This document shows, piece after piece, positions 8,323 through 18,383 of a stretch of DNA of 64,000 bases. The notes under the pieces are model-generated. The model saw only the letters and a list, made by a program, of their open reading frames with translations, was not told the origin of the DNA and made no database searches. This stretch comes from Clostridium carboxidivorans P7 (GTDB lineage: Bacteria; Bacillota; Clostridia; Clostridiales; Clostridiaceae), in assembly GCF_001038625.1 (NCBI RefSeq), contig NZ_CP011803.1, forward strand, positions 3,906,001 through 3,970,000. Direction: 5' to 3'. Position numbers and translations under genes: made by a program. The first letter of the stretch is position 1; each line of letters begins with the position of its first letter.

Positions 8323-8685
8323 ATGAGCGTATCATGCAAAGCCGTTCTGGGCCCTTTTATCCATCCTGCTGTATGTCCTACTGGTGAAGGCACCGTTGAC
8401 ATCTGTAATTGCCCTTTAGTAGATTTTGATGTCACCATAACAGGACTTTGTAATAAAACCAGATATGGTATAGTTGCAGTTGTTAAATGTGATAATAAAA
8501 TAGTTGCAACTGTATGTGACATATTCGACGTAAATGTTCCTAATGCTGATAAATGTGCATGTGTAAATGTAACACGACATTTCAAAAATGTTATGGTTGA
8601 TGTAGAAGCTTGCACAGATGTCTCATGTACTTTTAGTGTTGATATTGCATGCGGTAATTATATTTTAGGATGTTGTACTTTATAA
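8323..8685 (+). CDS. cysteine-rich hypothetical protein, possible spore-surface subunit
   Basis: 120 residues with 14 cysteines (for example Cys5, 18, 28, 30, 43, 78, 80 and the terminal GCCTL). No signal peptide or membrane segment. The residue pattern alternates hydrophobic and polar residues (FDVTITGLC, RYGIVAVVKC, NVMVDVEAC), suggesting an all-beta fold tied by disulfides. I do not recognise a named family. The next gene shares the same C-terminal layout. It has a clear AGGAGG site and its own terminator. Cytoplasmic, disulfide-rich beta proteins of this size are found in spore coats and appendages; that role is only a guess here. Confidence 0.7.
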   Translation: MSVSCKAVLGPFIHPAVCPTGEGTVDICNCPLVDFDVTITGLCNKTRYGIVAVVKCDNKIVATVCDIFDVNVPNADKCACVNVTRHFKNVMVDVEACTDVSCTFSVDIACGNYILGCCTL

Positions 8686-8718
8686 ATGCTTTAACTTTTA
8701 AAACTTAAAACTAGCATT

Positions 8719-8747
8719 AAAGGATATCTAAATAGATATCCTTTTTT
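8719..8747 (+). terminator. intrinsic terminator
   Basis: AAAGGATATCTA and its exact complement with a 2-nt loop, followed by a run of T, 34 nt after the stop of the 120-residue gene. Confidence 0.85.
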
Positions 8748-8794
8748 ATAAAACTACAAATTAGTTATATACAAAAATAAGGAGGTGAAAGACA

Positions 8795-9265
8795 ATGAAT
8801 ACAGATAATTTTTCTAAAAATGATTCAATAAAAAAAAGGCATAGTCACGTGCATGGTAAAAATTTGCCTAGTAAACATATTAATAAAAGCTGCCACAGAA
8901 ACCTTGGTAATTTTGTTTTTAATACTCAATGCTGTTCTAATGATAATCCAGATTCAAATGACTGCTGTAATGATAAACCCAAAAAATGTATAAATCTCCA
9001 CAAAACTTTTGAAGGAAGATTACTATTTTTACATGTTAATTTAAAAGATATATGTCCAAATAAAACAATTGTTGTGAGCGTATTAATTTATGAAAATGAC
9101 AAACTATATGCATATAAGGTTAAAAAAATGTTTACTGGCAGCCTTGACAGCTGCAAATGTAAAGAATTTGATGCTGGAAAATTTTGTTTTGTTATTCAAG
9201 AAAATTGTATTTGTAATGAACGCAAATTTAAAGCAAAAGTTATATATAATTATACCGAATGTTAG
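8795..9265 (+). CDS. cysteine-rich hypothetical protein, likely paralogue of the preceding gene
   Basis: 156 residues. The first 60 are polar and rich in His, Lys, Asn and Cys (RHSHVHGK, QCCSNDN, DCCNDK), probably disordered. Residues 68-156 form a beta-like domain resembling the previous protein: an NKT turn, a VVSVLIYENDKLYAY strand pair (compare IVAVVKCDNKIVATV), then a CKC motif (compare CAC) and a cysteine-bearing end. AAGGAGGTGAAAG precedes the ATG. No known domain is recognised. The resemblance is by eye and weak; it should be tested by alignment. Confidence 0.68.
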   Translation: MNTDNFSKNDSIKKRHSHVHGKNLPSKHINKSCHRNLGNFVFNTQCCSNDNPDSNDCCNDKPKKCINLHKTFEGRLLFLHVNLKDICPNKTIVVSVLIYENDKLYAYKVKKMFTGSLDSCKCKEFDAGKFCFVIQENCICNERKFKAKVIYNYTEC

Positions 9266-9332
9266 TAAGAAACATTTTTATATCTATAACTCCAAATTTA
9301 ATTTGTTAAACTTAAAAGTGTCATATAAATTT

Positions 9333-9366
9333 AAAGGGTTCAATGCTGGTGCACTGAAACCCTTAT
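9333..9366. terminator. terminator between convergent genes
   Basis: AAAGGGTTCA and TGAAACCCTT arms with an imperfect centre, followed by T-rich sequence on both strands. It lies between the plus-strand Cys-rich gene and the minus-strand repeat protein and can serve both. Confidence 0.6.
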
Positions 9367-9371
9367 TTATT

Positions 9372-10889
9372 TTATATTACTGCTTTAATAATTAATCCTC
9401 TGCAAGGAATATGAACATTTACTGTATTGGTAGCTTGAGCTAAAAGAACATTTGAGTTAAAATCTCTAACTGAAGCAGTATTAACAACTTCAAAGTCACC
9501 ACAACTTTCAAAAGGTCCTATAGTTCGTGTATAATTAAATGTTTTTGGAAGTTGATCTGTTACACAAAGCTTTGGTGATAATTCTCCTTGTAAAGTATCT
9601 TGTACTTTAACACATTCATGTTCTACATTAATAACTGCCTTACTAAAATCAATAACAGCTGATGCTTTTATATCTATAGTTGCAGCTCCAACCTGAATAG
9701 TTACTGTAGCCTCATTAAGCCTTGTGTTTCCATTAGGAAGATTAGCGCTATAACTACATGTTAATGTAGCTCCTGCTGCAAGTGTAAATGGAAAAGTTAC
9801 GTTACAAACTACATTAGCAGGTATATTATCAGGTGAAATAATATCAGTAATCTTATTTATAGTAACGCTGCTTCCTGATACATTTTGTATCGTTATTGTT
9901 CCATTCACTGCCCAGTCACTATCTACTGGCGTTTCATTTACTGTTACAGCATAATTAACAGGAGCAGTTCCACCAACACTAAGAGTTATATTATCTGGCT
10001 CAGCTGATTTTGTAATATTCCAATTAAAAGTTCTAGTTAAAGTTGTCTTAGCATCTTTTGATACTTTTAATATATCTCCAGAACAATTTACTGTAACAGA
10101 AGCTGATGCTTTTTGTCCTGTTTCCTCAATTGTTGCAGTATTCATATGGGTTCCATTGTCATCAGGACATTCATACTCTACAGAATACGTTTCTGTTCCA
10201 CTAGCTGAAAAAGTATAAGGTCCACTACCTGGATTAGTATCTGTAACGGTAATACTATCATTTACTAAAGTTGGTTCTAGTAAAGTTGCTGTAGCACTTG
10301 GACTTGGACCAAATGGAGTTCCAAGATGTCCTGAATGATTCGTAATTGTAACATCAGCTGTAACCTTATAAACTGCACCTACTTCAATAGAAGCAGTTGG
10401 AATTATTAAACTATACGGATAGTTGCCTGTCTCACCTGGGTCAAGTACAGGATTACTACTAACATCTACATTAACAGAATTTATAACCGTCATGCTTGGG
10501 GATTTTGTAAGTTTTGCTACTATTTTCAAACCTTCAGTTGCTGCAGATCCCATATTTATTACAGTTACAACGCCACTTATAACTGCTTTATCAGTAGTTG
10601 TTTGACTTTTAGTAACAGTAATAGTATATTGCGATGTTCCTGTACCGCCATTAGATAAATTCAGCTGAGTAGGATTGGCAGATTTGGTTATACTCCATGT
10701 AAATTCTCTTGTATAACTTGCATTAGCTGTTATCCTTGCATCAAGTGTTGTACCAGACTGCCCATCATCTAACATTATTACTTCATCTGCTGCTATTTCT
10801 GCATTTATGCGATTTTTATAATACTGATCTCTATTGCCTACTATGCTAAATTGATCATATTTTATTTCAGGATACCTTTCTATCTTCAT
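9372..10889 (-). CDS. two-repeat beta-sandwich (DUF11-like) protein without signal peptide
   Basis: 505 residues from the ATG at 10887-10889, which follows AAAGGAGGATATAT; an in-frame ATG 8 codons upstream lacks a site. Two similar halves are visible: TREFTWSITKSANP near residue 60 and TRTFNWNITKSAEP near residue 290, each followed by a glycine/threonine-rich beta domain of the kind found in bacterial surface proteins (VTVINMGS, ITIQNVSG). Cysteines are few and mostly in the second half. There is no signal peptide, no LPXTG and no membrane segment, so a spore-surface location via the mother cell is more plausible than secretion. Function unknown. Confidence 0.72.
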   Translation of the reverse strand: MKIERYPEIKYDQFSIVGNRDQYYKNRINAEIAADEVIMLDDGQSGTTLDARITANASYTREFTWSITKSANPTQLNLSNGGTGTSQYTITVTKSQTTTDKAVISGVVTVINMGSAATEGLKIVAKLTKSPSMTVINSVNVDVSSNPVLDPGETGNYPYSLIIPTASIEVGAVYKVTADVTITNHSGHLGTPFGPSPSATATLLEPTLVNDSITVTDTNPGSGPYTFSASGTETYSVEYECPDDNGTHMNTATIEETGQKASASVTVNCSGDILKVSKDAKTTLTRTFNWNITKSAEPDNITLSVGGTAPVNYAVTVNETPVDSDWAVNGTITIQNVSGSSVTINKITDIISPDNIPANVVCNVTFPFTLAAGATLTCSYSANLPNGNTRLNEATVTIQVGAATIDIKASAVIDFSKAVINVEHECVKVQDTLQGELSPKLCVTDQLPKTFNYTRTIGPFESCGDFEVVNTASVRDFNSNVLLAQATNTVNVHIPCRGLIIKAVI

Positions 10890-11058
10890 ATATATCCTCC
10901 TTTTGCTAATCATTTATTTAGCTAAAATTTTAAAAAGTTCCAAAATTTAATTCCTGTTTGCAATAATATAATATTCAAGTTGATTACAATTGTTACCTTT
11001 ATGTATATGTATTTATAGTGACATTTTTATTAATATCTTTGTATAAATATTAAAAATA

Positions 11059-11082
11059 GTAGAGTTCTTTTTTAAACTCTAC
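11059..11082 (-). terminator. probable terminator of the protease gene
   Basis: GTAGAGTT and AACTCTAC arms with an 8-nt T-rich loop, 20 nt after the stop. The following sequence on the minus strand is ATTTTTAATATT. Confidence 0.55.
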
Positions 11083-11103
11083 CTTTCACAATGCACTTAT
11101 TTA

Positions 11104-12189
11104 CTACTTTTTTAACTTCATTATATAATGAATTTTACTCTCTGAAGTACCTGGTAAAGCTACATTAACCTTATCTTTTTGAACAGGTACCTTTTCTATG
11201 TCAACCTTGCTTAAAAGTTCAGTCCAAGAGTTATTGTTAGAAAAAGCTAATTTATTATAAAAAACAATTAAATATCCTACATCTTCACAGGTTACATTAA
11301 CAGAAACATTTATACCTTCAAAAGTCTTTTTACTATATATAACTATTGATTTTAAGCTATCATTGATATTTTTTACAAAATCCGCTTCTTTCAAATTTAC
11401 ATTAGAATCACTAAACACCTCTAATGGTTTTTCCACTATTTTAGCTGCATTACTAAATAAAAATTTTATTTTTTCTAGTTTTTCATGATTTATTTCAAAT
11501 GCTGCTAAATTAAAATCCTGCTCCTCTATTATATGTTTTATAAATAAACTTAAATCAGCAATATTGCTGTATTTTTCAGTAATAAAAACTAATTTATTAT
11601 AATCTATCCCTTCATAGACAGCATAATCCACATAAGTTACTGCAGTTTTTACTGCTGGATTTTCTTCTTTCCCTAATTCATAAAGAATCTCTACACAATT
11701 CATATAACACATATCTAATACCAAAATATCTATTATATAATGTAAGTTTTTTCTTAATGCATTAACCGCTTCAATCATTTCTGGTATGCCCATAATATAA
11801 GGCACATTTAAACTTAGATCAGTAAAACAGCCTATAAAATCTCCTCCATGATCAGAAAGCACTACCATAAAATGCTCAGCTTTATAATTTTCATATCCCC
11901 ACTTTATAAAATCGTATAGAACATTAGGATCTGCCATATTTGTTTGACCTAAATCTTGTATTAAAATAGAGTGTCCATTTTCAACATAATATCTTCTTAC
12001 TCCACACCAACTATCTTTATCACAAGTTTTATAATTGCCTAATTTGCCTATTTGAACAACTATATTTACATCTTTATTAGATCCAATCTTTTCACATGCT
12101 AAAAATGACTTATACATTATACTTTCCATTTCATTATTGCCATCTGCATAAATTAGTATAGTCCATTTTTGCATATTCTCATTGAGCAT
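11104..12189 (-). CDS. clostripain-family (peptidase C11) cysteine protease
   Basis: 361 residues. The N-terminal strand WTILIYADGNNEME is typical of C11 caspase-fold peptidases. The catalytic pair is present: His114 in VVLSDHGGD and Cys161 in LVLDMCYMN. C11 enzymes usually cut after Arg or Lys and are often self-processed. Unlike secreted clostripain this one has no signal peptide and no propeptide that I can see. It lies about 210 nt upstream of the DUF11-like gene, with a hairpin between them, so separate transcription is possible. Processing of the neighbouring structural proteins is an attractive but unproved role. Confidence 0.85.
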   Translation of the reverse strand: MLNENMQKWTILIYADGNNEMESIMYKSFLACEKIGSNKDVNIVVQIGKLGNYKTCDKDSWCGVRRYYVENGHSILIQDLGQTNMADPNVLYDFIKWGYENYKAEHFMVVLSDHGGDFIGCFTDLSLNVPYIMGIPEMIEAVNALRKNLHYIIDILVLDMCYMNCVEILYELGKEENPAVKTAVTYVDYAVYEGIDYNKLVFITEKYSNIADLSLFIKHIIEEQDFNLAAFEINHEKLEKIKFLFSNAAKIVEKPLEVFSDSNVNLKEADFVKNINDSLKSIVIYSKKTFEGINVSVNVTCEDVGYLIVFYNKLAFSNNNSWTELLSKVDIEKVPVQKDKVNVALPGTSESKIHYIMKLKK

Positions 12190-12306
12190 ATTATAAACAC
12201 ATCCTTAATAATGTAGATAAAATCTCACTTAAACTTTTAGAAAAATCTCCACTATATAAATTTTAAATTCATTAAATACCAAACTTTTCAACTTAAATAT
12301 TTTATC

Positions 12307-12582
12307 TTAAGAATGGTGATGCTTGCTGGAACTACTATATCTATGCTTATGTTTGTGCTTGTGGCTATGTTTTTCACATCTAAAATCTAACTGTTTTATT
12401 ATTGTACATACTAATGCCATAATAAACCTATCATCCACTTCCTCATGGAAATTACAACAACATTCATCTTCTTCAGGCTCAACATTTATATTTACATTTT
12501 TAATCATTTCACATGGTTTAAATTCAATAATGCATTCATTATCCTTACTTAAAGTATCTGAACAGCAGTTTTTTTTGGACAT
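12307..12582 (-). CDS. small Cys/His-rich hypothetical protein
   Basis: 91 residues with an AAAGGAG site. Cysteines occur as NCC at the start and ECCCNF in the middle; the tail is a run of His/Lys/Ser (SHKHKHKHRY, then SSSSKHHHS). The middle resembles the end of a small beta domain (IIEFKPCEMIKNVNINVEP). Such tails bind metals or crosslink in spore coats, but no family is recognised. The similar His/Cys-rich stretch in the gene at 8795 suggests they belong to one group. Confidence 0.6.
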   Translation of the reverse strand: MSKKNCCSDTLSKDNECIIEFKPCEMIKNVNINVEPEEDECCCNFHEEVDDRFIMALVCTIIKQLDFRCEKHSHKHKHKHRYSSSSKHHHS

Positions 12583-12738
12583 GTTAAAATCTCCTTTAAA
12601 ATTGCTTTTATTTAATCCATCTATACTATATTATCTCAATTATTATTATATGTAGAAATGCTATTATTGCTATTTTTTATATAAACAATTGTATACCTTC
12701 TCATTATGTACCATATTAATCATTTAAACAAAAAATAA

Positions 12739-12769
12739 ATGTGAGAAAGTAAATCTTGCTTTCTCACAT
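12739..12769 (-). terminator. terminator of zapA
   Basis: ATGTGAGAAAG and CTTTCTCACAT arms, 9-nt loop, followed on the minus strand by TTATTTTTTG, 28 nt past the zapA stop. Confidence 0.8.
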
Positions 12770-12796
12770 TCATACACTATTAAAAATCCTTGATTT

Positions 12797-13402
12797 TTAT
12801 TTAGCATTCTGTCCACTATTCAATAAAGGGTTATTTTTTTTTTTCTCTTGGGCTAAAGTTATTTGGTTTTCCAATAACTTATGCTGTAAATCTATAATTT
12901 TATATTTAGAAGACTGTAGTTGAAATTTTATTTCTTTGTTTTCAGACTTAATTTCCGTATTTTCCTTCATATATTTTTGAGCTGTATCCTGCATTACTTC
13001 CATTTCTTTCATTAACTTTTCTAAATGCTGGTCTTTTTGCTCCAAATATTGGGCATTCACATCATTTTTTAATTTTTGCTGAAGTTCTGCATTATATTCT
13101 TCCATATGCTTTAGTTGCTTTTTTAAAGATTGAATTTGTTCTTCATAACTTTTTTGTAATTTAGCCATTTGTTCAAAATCAGCACAAAGCTTTTCATACT
13201 CTCTTTGCTTTTTAAACATATCATCTACTATATTTATTGCTGAAAGAATTGCTGCTGATGAAGTACTTAATTTGCTATTATTTTCTAATATATTTTTAAC
13301 CTTCTTGTCCACATAGCCAGCAACTTTATGTAAATATTCTTCTTGTTCATCGCCTTTTAAATTATATTCTATTCCATTTATCTTAACGGTTATAACATTC
13401 AT
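12797..13402 (-). CDS. zapA: cell division protein ZapA with long coiled-coil tail
   Basis: 201 residues. The first 70 match ZapA (NVITVKINGIEYNLKGDE, then VAGYVDKKVKNIL, SAAILSAINIVDDMFK); the rest is a continuous coiled coil of Glu/Lys/Gln heptads to about residue 190. ZapA binds FtsZ and bundles protofilaments at the division site. Standard ZapA is about 85-110 residues, so the extra coil is long, as seen in clostridia. It is monocistronic, downstream of pheT, as is common in this group. Confidence 0.85.
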   Translation of the reverse strand: MNVITVKINGIEYNLKGDEQEEYLHKVAGYVDKKVKNILENNSKLSTSSAAILSAINIVDDMFKKQREYEKLCADFEQMAKLQKSYEEQIQSLKKQLKHMEEYNAELQQKLKNDVNAQYLEQKDQHLEKLMKEMEVMQDTAQKYMKENTEIKSENKEIKFQLQSSKYKIIDLQHKLLENQITLAQEKKKNNPLLNSGQNAK

Positions 13403-13547
13403 GTAAACACCCTCTTAGATAACTCTATTTATTACAGTTTTATATAACATTATTCTATCATAAAACTTGTATATATTAAACCTATTATTTGAATAACATT
13501 ATTACCTAAATTTTACAGCATTTTGAATAAAACTTCAATGTATATAT

Positions 13548-13583
13548 AAAGCTTTGTATAAAATTAAATTTACACAAAGCTTT
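13548..13583 (-). terminator. probable terminator of pheST
   Basis: AAAGCTTTGT and ACAAAGCTTT arms with a 16-nt inner region that can pair further, 15 nt past the pheT stop. The T run is poor (ATATATAC), so efficiency is uncertain. Confidence 0.55.
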
Positions 13584-13598
13584 ATGTTTACTTATACA

Positions 13599-15980
13599 CT
13601 ATCTAAGTTGTGCTCCAAGCCTATTTTCCAATGTTCTAACTATTTTATCATGAACTTTATTTACTTCATTATCTGTTAAAGTTTTATTTTCTTCTCTGTA
13701 TATAAGTGAGTAAGCTATACTCTTCTTACCTTCTGGTATCTGCTCTCCCTTATATACATCAAATAATTTTATACTTTCTAGTAAATGTCCACCCTGCTTA
13801 TGCATTATTTCTTCAATATCCTGTACAAGTACACTATCATCTATCAATATAGCCATATCTCTTGTTACTGCAGGGAACTTAGGAATTGCCTTATACTTCT
13901 TATCCATATTTGCATATTTGTATAATATATCAATGTTTAATTCAGCAATATAGCATCTTTCATCAACACCATAGTTTTCTGCTACATCAGGATGAATTTC
14001 TCCCAAAATACCTACTAAATCTTTCTTTATATAAAGTGCTGCTGTTTTTCCTGGATGGAAACTAGGATTTTCACTTTCTCTTTTAAAAGAAAACTTGTCA
14101 ATTCCTAAATTTTCAAGTATATTTTCAACTACTCCTTTTACATGGAAATAATCTGCATCCCCATATAATCCTAAAGTAAGAATATTTCTCTCTTCTGGAA
14201 GTTTGTTTTCATCTTCATTTGGAATATATACCTTACCCATTTCAAAAATTCTTACATATGAGTTATTTCTTGAATAATTTCTTCCTAGTGCTTCCATCAT
14301 AGACGGTACAGTTGTTGTTCTCATTATGCTGTAATCTTCACCTAGTGGATTCCTTACAGATACAACTTTTCTTAAATCACTATCTTCAGGTAAAAGAATT
14401 TTATCAAAAACCTTAGGACTTACAAAAGAATAACTTATAGATTGATTAAGTCCGCTGCACATTAAAGTTTCTACTAACTTATCATCTAATTTTTGTTTTA
14501 AACTCTTTCCACCTCTTGCATTAACACTTTTTATTATAGTGGTTGGCACATTGCTATATCCATATATTCTTGCTACTTCTTCTGCTACATCTTCTCTTAT
14601 ATTTATATCTGATCTAAATGTTGGTACATCTATAACTAAATTATCTTCTTTAACTTCTGTGTTTAGTTCTAATCTATCTAAATACTCTTTCATGTCTTCT
14701 TTTGATATATCTGTACCTAAAAATGTATTTATCCAATTAGAATCAACTTCTAAAGTATGTCTTTCTAACTTTTCTGGATAAATGTCTATAGTACCTTCCA
14801 TAACTTCCCCAGCTTCTAATTCTTGCACTAGATGACAAGCTCTATCTAAAGCAATTTCTGCTAAGTTTGGATCTAAGTCCTTTTCAAATCTTGAAGATGC
14901 TTCTGTTCTAAGTGCTAATTTGTTAGCTGAAATTCTTATATTTGTTCCATCAAAAGTTGCACTTTCAAATATTATTGAAGTAGTATCATCTTGGACTTCT
15001 GAATTTAATCCACCCATTATTCCAGCAAGTCCTATAGTTCTATCTCCATCTTTTATATTAAGTACATTTGAATCTAAAATTCTTTCTTCATCATCTAAAG
15101 TTGTAAACTTTTCTCCATCTAGCGCTCTTTCCACTACTATATTTTTAGATGTTATCTGTCTTGCATCAAAAGCATGCATAGGCTGACCAAGCTCTAACAT
15201 AACAAAATTAGTAATATCCACCATATTATTTATTGGTCTTACTCCAGCTTCTAGTAATCTATCCTGCATCCAACCTGGTGATGGTTGAATTTTAATATTC
15301 TTAACACCTCTTGCCATATATCTTCTGCAAAGCTTATCTTTTATATCTACTTTTAATTCATCCTTTATATTATCTTTGCATACAGCTTCAAATTTTAGTT
15401 CTGGCATTTTATACTTTCTGGCACCTAAAGTTGCAGCAGTTTCTCTTGCAATTCCTACAACACTTAAACAATCAGGTCTGTTTGAAGTTATCTCAAAATC
15501 TATTACAGAACTTGTCATGTCTAAAACTTCTTTTATATCCTTACCTAGTAGTGTGTCTTGTGGAAGTATCATAAGTCCATGAACCGGCTTATCTCCAGCT
15601 ATTCCAAGCTCTTCTTCTGAACAGAACATACCATTAGAAACTTCTCCTCTAAGTTTGCCTTTTTTTATCTTGAGTCCGCCGTGTAGTGTAGAACCATGAA
15701 GTGCTACTGGAACTACATCATGTTCTTTCATATTAGTTGCTGCTGTAACTATTTGCAATAGCTCTTCTTTATTTATATCTACCTGACATATAGATAATTT
15801 ATCAGCTTCTGGATGTTTAACTATTTCTACTATCTTTCCTGTAACTACATTTTGAATTTCATCTCCTGTAGTTTCTATTCCTTCAACCTTTGAACCACTT
15901 AAAGTAAGTCTATCTCCAAGCTCTTTAGCCGGAATATCTATATCCACATAATCTTTTAACCATTTAACTGGAACTTTCAT
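13599..15980 (-). CDS. pheT: phenylalanine--tRNA ligase beta subunit
   Basis: 793 residues, normal length. Order: OB-fold tRNA-binding region (about 40-150, [24 protein letters not shown]), B3/B4 editing domain (about 210-390, with [24 protein letters not shown]), B5 (about 400-480), catalytic-like core with [15 protein letters not shown], and a C-terminal anticodon-binding FDX-ACB domain ([11 protein letters not shown] to the end). It pairs with PheS as an alpha2-beta2 enzyme charging tRNA-Phe and clearing Tyr-tRNA-Phe. It follows pheS by 50 nt and shares its T-box control. Confidence 0.97.
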   Translation of the reverse strand: MKVPVKWLKDYVDIDIPAKELGDRLTLSGSKVEGIETTGDEIQNVVTGKIVEIVKHPEADKLSICQVDINKEELLQIVTAATNMKEHDVVPVALHGSTLHGGLKIKKGKLRGEVSNGMFCSEEELGIAGDKPVHGLMILPQDTLLGKDIKEVLDMTSSVIDFEITSNRPDCLSVVGIARETAATLGARKYKMPELKFEAVCKDNIKDELKVDIKDKLCRRYMARGVKNIKIQPSPGWMQDRLLEAGVRPINNMVDITNFVMLELGQPMHAFDARQITSKNIVVERALDGEKFTTLDDEERILDSNVLNIKDGDRTIGLAGIMGGLNSEVQDDTTSIIFESATFDGTNIRISANKLALRTEASSRFEKDLDPNLAEIALDRACHLVQELEAGEVMEGTIDIYPEKLERHTLEVDSNWINTFLGTDISKEDMKEYLDRLELNTEVKEDNLVIDVPTFRSDINIREDVAEEVARIYGYSNVPTTIIKSVNARGGKSLKQKLDDKLVETLMCSGLNQSISYSFVSPKVFDKILLPEDSDLRKVVSVRNPLGEDYSIMRTTTVPSMMEALGRNYSRNNSYVRIFEMGKVYIPNEDENKLPEERNILTLGLYGDADYFHVKGVVENILENLGIDKFSFKRESENPSFHPGKTAALYIKKDLVGILGEIHPDVAENYGVDERCYIAELNIDILYKYANMDKKYKAIPKFPAVTRDMAILIDDSVLVQDIEEIMHKQGGHLLESIKLFDVYKGEQIPEGKKSIAYSLIYREENKTLTDNEVNKVHDKIVRTLENRLGAQLR

Positions 15981-16030
15981 TTATATTCTCTCCTTTTTAG
16001 TGTTTTTGTTATACCTATATATTGTTTTTA

Positions 16031-17050
16031 TTAAAATTGATTTAAGAATCTCATATCACTTTCATATAACTGTCTTATATCATCAAGTCCATATTTAAGC
16101 ATAACCATTCTATCTACACCAAAACCAAAAGCAAATCCGCTGTACACTTCTGGATCTATACCACAATTTCTTAGAACATCTGGATGAACCATTCCACAAC
16201 CTAAAAGTTCAATCCAACCTTCTCCTTTACATACTCTACAGCCTTCTCCACCACATACAAAGCAAGTAGCATCCATTTCTGCTGAAGGTTCTGTAAATGG
16301 GAAATGATGTGGTCTAAATTTAGTTTTAACTTTATCTCCAAACATCTTTTTTGCAAATAGTTCAAGAGTACCCTTTAAATCTGCGAAAGTAACGCCTTTA
16401 TCTACTACTAAGCCTTCCATTTGATAAAATATTGGTGAATGGGTAGCATCTACAGCATCTGAACGATATACTTTTCCTGGAGATATCATTTTTATTGGTG
16501 GTTTTTCTTTTTCCATAGTTCTAATTTGTATTGGAGAAGTTTGAGTTCTCAAAACTATGTTGTCATTTATATAGAAAGTATCTTGTTCACCTCTTGCTGG
16601 ATGATTCTTAGGTATATTTAATGCTTCAAAGTTATAATAATCTAGTTCTACCTCTGGACCATCTTCTATAGTGAACCCCATAGTTATAAATATATCTTTC
16701 ATCTCATTTAGAGTTTGTTCTAATGGATGTCTTCTTCCTAAATTTTGTTTTATTCCTGGCATAGAAATATCTATTACTTCATTTTGAAGTCTTGACTTCT
16801 TTTCTTTGTTTTTAATGTTATTGATTCCTTCTTCTATGGCATTTTCTAATACTGCCCTTACTTCATTTGCTATTTTTCCAACTGCAGGTCTTTCTTCTGC
16901 TGAAAGAGCTCCCATACCTCTAAGTATTTGTGTTAATTCACCCTTTTTTCCAAGATATTTTACTCTTATGTTTTCAAATTCAGAGCTGCTTGAAATATTT
17001 TTTATTTTTTCTAAAGCATTATTTTTTATAAGTTCTAATTTTTCTTTCAT
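16031..17050 (-). CDS. pheS: phenylalanine--tRNA ligase alpha subunit
   Basis: 339 residues: N-terminal coiled-coil tRNA arm (residues 1-85), then the class II catalytic core with [12 protein letters not shown] (motif 1 region), [26 protein letters not shown] (motif 2) and [13 protein letters not shown] (motif 3). The cysteine pairs [12 protein letters not shown] are typical of Firmicute PheS. First gene of pheST, ATG preceded by AAAGGAG, downstream of a T-box leader. Confidence 0.97.
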   Translation of the reverse strand: MKEKLELIKNNALEKIKNISSSSEFENIRVKYLGKKGELTQILRGMGALSAEERPAVGKIANEVRAVLENAIEEGINNIKNKEKKSRLQNEVIDISMPGIKQNLGRRHPLEQTLNEMKDIFITMGFTIEDGPEVELDYYNFEALNIPKNHPARGEQDTFYINDNIVLRTQTSPIQIRTMEKEKPPIKMISPGKVYRSDAVDATHSPIFYQMEGLVVDKGVTFADLKGTLELFAKKMFGDKVKTKFRPHHFPFTEPSAEMDATCFVCGGEGCRVCKGEGWIELLGCGMVHPDVLRNCGIDPEVYSGFAFGFGVDRMVMLKYGLDDIRQLYESDMRFLNQF

Positions 17051-17149
17051 GTTTTTTCTCCTTTCACATTTTGTTATACATTCTTATACCAGCTAAACGC
17101 TGCTATATAAATTAAACTAAATTTCAAACACATATAGTTTAACTTTATA

Positions 17150-17400
17150 CATATAAAAAATCCGTCCCTAAAAAAGGGACGGACCTTATCCGCGTTACCA
17201 CCCAAATTGATATCATTATATTTATAAAAACAATACCCTCTTTGTAAATATATCGGTTTTAACCGCTAACTGCTACTTAAAATTTCACAATTAGAACTCT
17301 AAAGTGAACTTCAATATATAAACTTTTTAAGAAGGCTTTCAGCCGCCGACCTTCTCTCTCTAAAAAAATTATATATCTACTCTCTTTATCATAGTTTAAT
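17150..17400 (-). promoter_or_regulatory. T-box leader of pheST (tRNA-Phe responsive)
   Basis: On the minus strand the leader holds the conserved T-box core GGGTGGTAACGCGG and then a terminator whose arms are TCCGTCCCT and AGGGACGGA, followed by TTTTTTATA. The TGGT in the bulge pairs with the ACCA end of a tRNA having discriminator A, which is what the tRNA-Phe gene in this window has. A TTC triplet in GAAGTTCAC is a candidate Phe specifier. Uncharged tRNA-Phe should favour the antiterminator. The rest of 17401-17469 is AT-rich without further features. Confidence 0.9.
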
Positions 17401-17469
17401 ATTTCTTAACTTATTTTACTATTTTACATATATAACTTTACATTGTCAATACAAATTTCAAATTTTTTG

Positions 17470-18252
17470 CTATGTAAGGCTCTGACGTATAACTTCAAAC
17501 ATCATAACTCCAGCAGCTACAGATACATTGAGAGACTCTGCTCCTCCTGGCATTGGTATCTTCACCTTTATATCAGCCATATTATATATCTCATCACTTA
17601 TTCCACTACCTTCATTGCCAACAGCTATTATTTTTTTTCCTTTTAAATCCACATCATAAAAATTCTTATCTGTATTAAGTGAACTAGCAACTAAATTAAA
17701 TCCCTTTTCTTTTAGAAAGTTTACTTTATTTAAATCATTATCCTGTATTACAGGTACATGAAATATGGATCCCATAGTTGATCTTAAGGTCTTTTCATTA
17801 TATATATCTACAGTCCCTTTAGTAATTATTACTCCAAGAGCTTTAGATGCATGAGCGGTTCTTATAATAGTACCCATATTCCCTGGATCCTGAACTTTAT
17901 CCACAAGTACATAAAATCCTTCTTTGTTTTCCACATTTAATTCTTTATTATCCACTACTGCAGTTATACCTTGTGGAGTTTCTGTATCACTTAAAAGCTT
18001 TAATACTTGTTCTGAAACCCAGTAAATCTTAGTGCTCTTTTGAAGTTTACTTTTGATATCAAAACTTTGAAATCTACTTTTATGACTCTCACTTACAAAA
18101 ATCATTGGCACTTGAAATTCTGATTTTAAAGCTTCCTCAACAAATCTAAAACCTTCAATTAGAAACTGATTATTCTTAGTCCTATGCTTTTTTTCCTTTA
18201 GCTTTTTTATTTCCTTTACTAATGAATTATCCTTACTTGTAATTATCTCCAT
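17470..18252 (-). CDS. TrmH/SpoU-family RNA 2'-O-methyltransferase
   Basis: About 260 residues. An N-terminal substrate-binding domain (NNQFLIEGFRFVEEAL) is followed by the SPOUT knot with its three motifs: NMGTIIRTAHA, VGNEGSGIS and IPMPGGAESLNVSVAAG. These enzymes methylate ribose 2'-OH in rRNA or tRNA using SAM. I start at the ATG at 18250-18252, since AAAGG lies 9 nt upstream; a TTG three codons earlier would overlap that site. It sits between pheS and the rplT operon, a common clostridial order. Which RNA is modified is unknown. Confidence 0.9.
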   Translation of the reverse strand: MEIITSKDNSLVKEIKKLKEKKHRTKNNQFLIEGFRFVEEALKSEFQVPMIFVSESHKSRFQSFDIKSKLQKSTKIYWVSEQVLKLLSDTETPQGITAVVDNKELNVENKEGFYVLVDKVQDPGNMGTIIRTAHASKALGVIITKGTVDIYNEKTLRSTMGSIFHVPVIQDNDLNKVNFLKEKGFNLVASSLNTDKNFYDVDLKGKKIIAVGNEGSGISDEIYNMADIKVKIPMPGGAESLNVSVAAGVMMFEVIRQSLT

Positions 18253-18340
18253 AACACTCAACCTTTACAAAATTATAAATCCAAGCATGTATATTTGCAC
18301 TTAATTAATTTTTATATCAATATACTTTCTATGTAACTTA

Positions 18341-18371
18341 AAAAAATACAGCATTTAGCTGTATTTTTTAT
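18341..18371 (-). terminator. terminator of infC-rpmI-rplT
   Basis: AAAAATACAGC and GCTGTATTTTTT arms around ATTTA, just past the rplT stop, U-rich on the minus strand. Confidence 0.85.
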
Positions 18372-18383
18372 GTAAATATTAAA

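Noticed and set aside
8307..8615. Minus-strand frame of 102 codons
   Set aside because: Shadow of the Cys-rich gene on the plus strand, which has the ribosome site and terminator.
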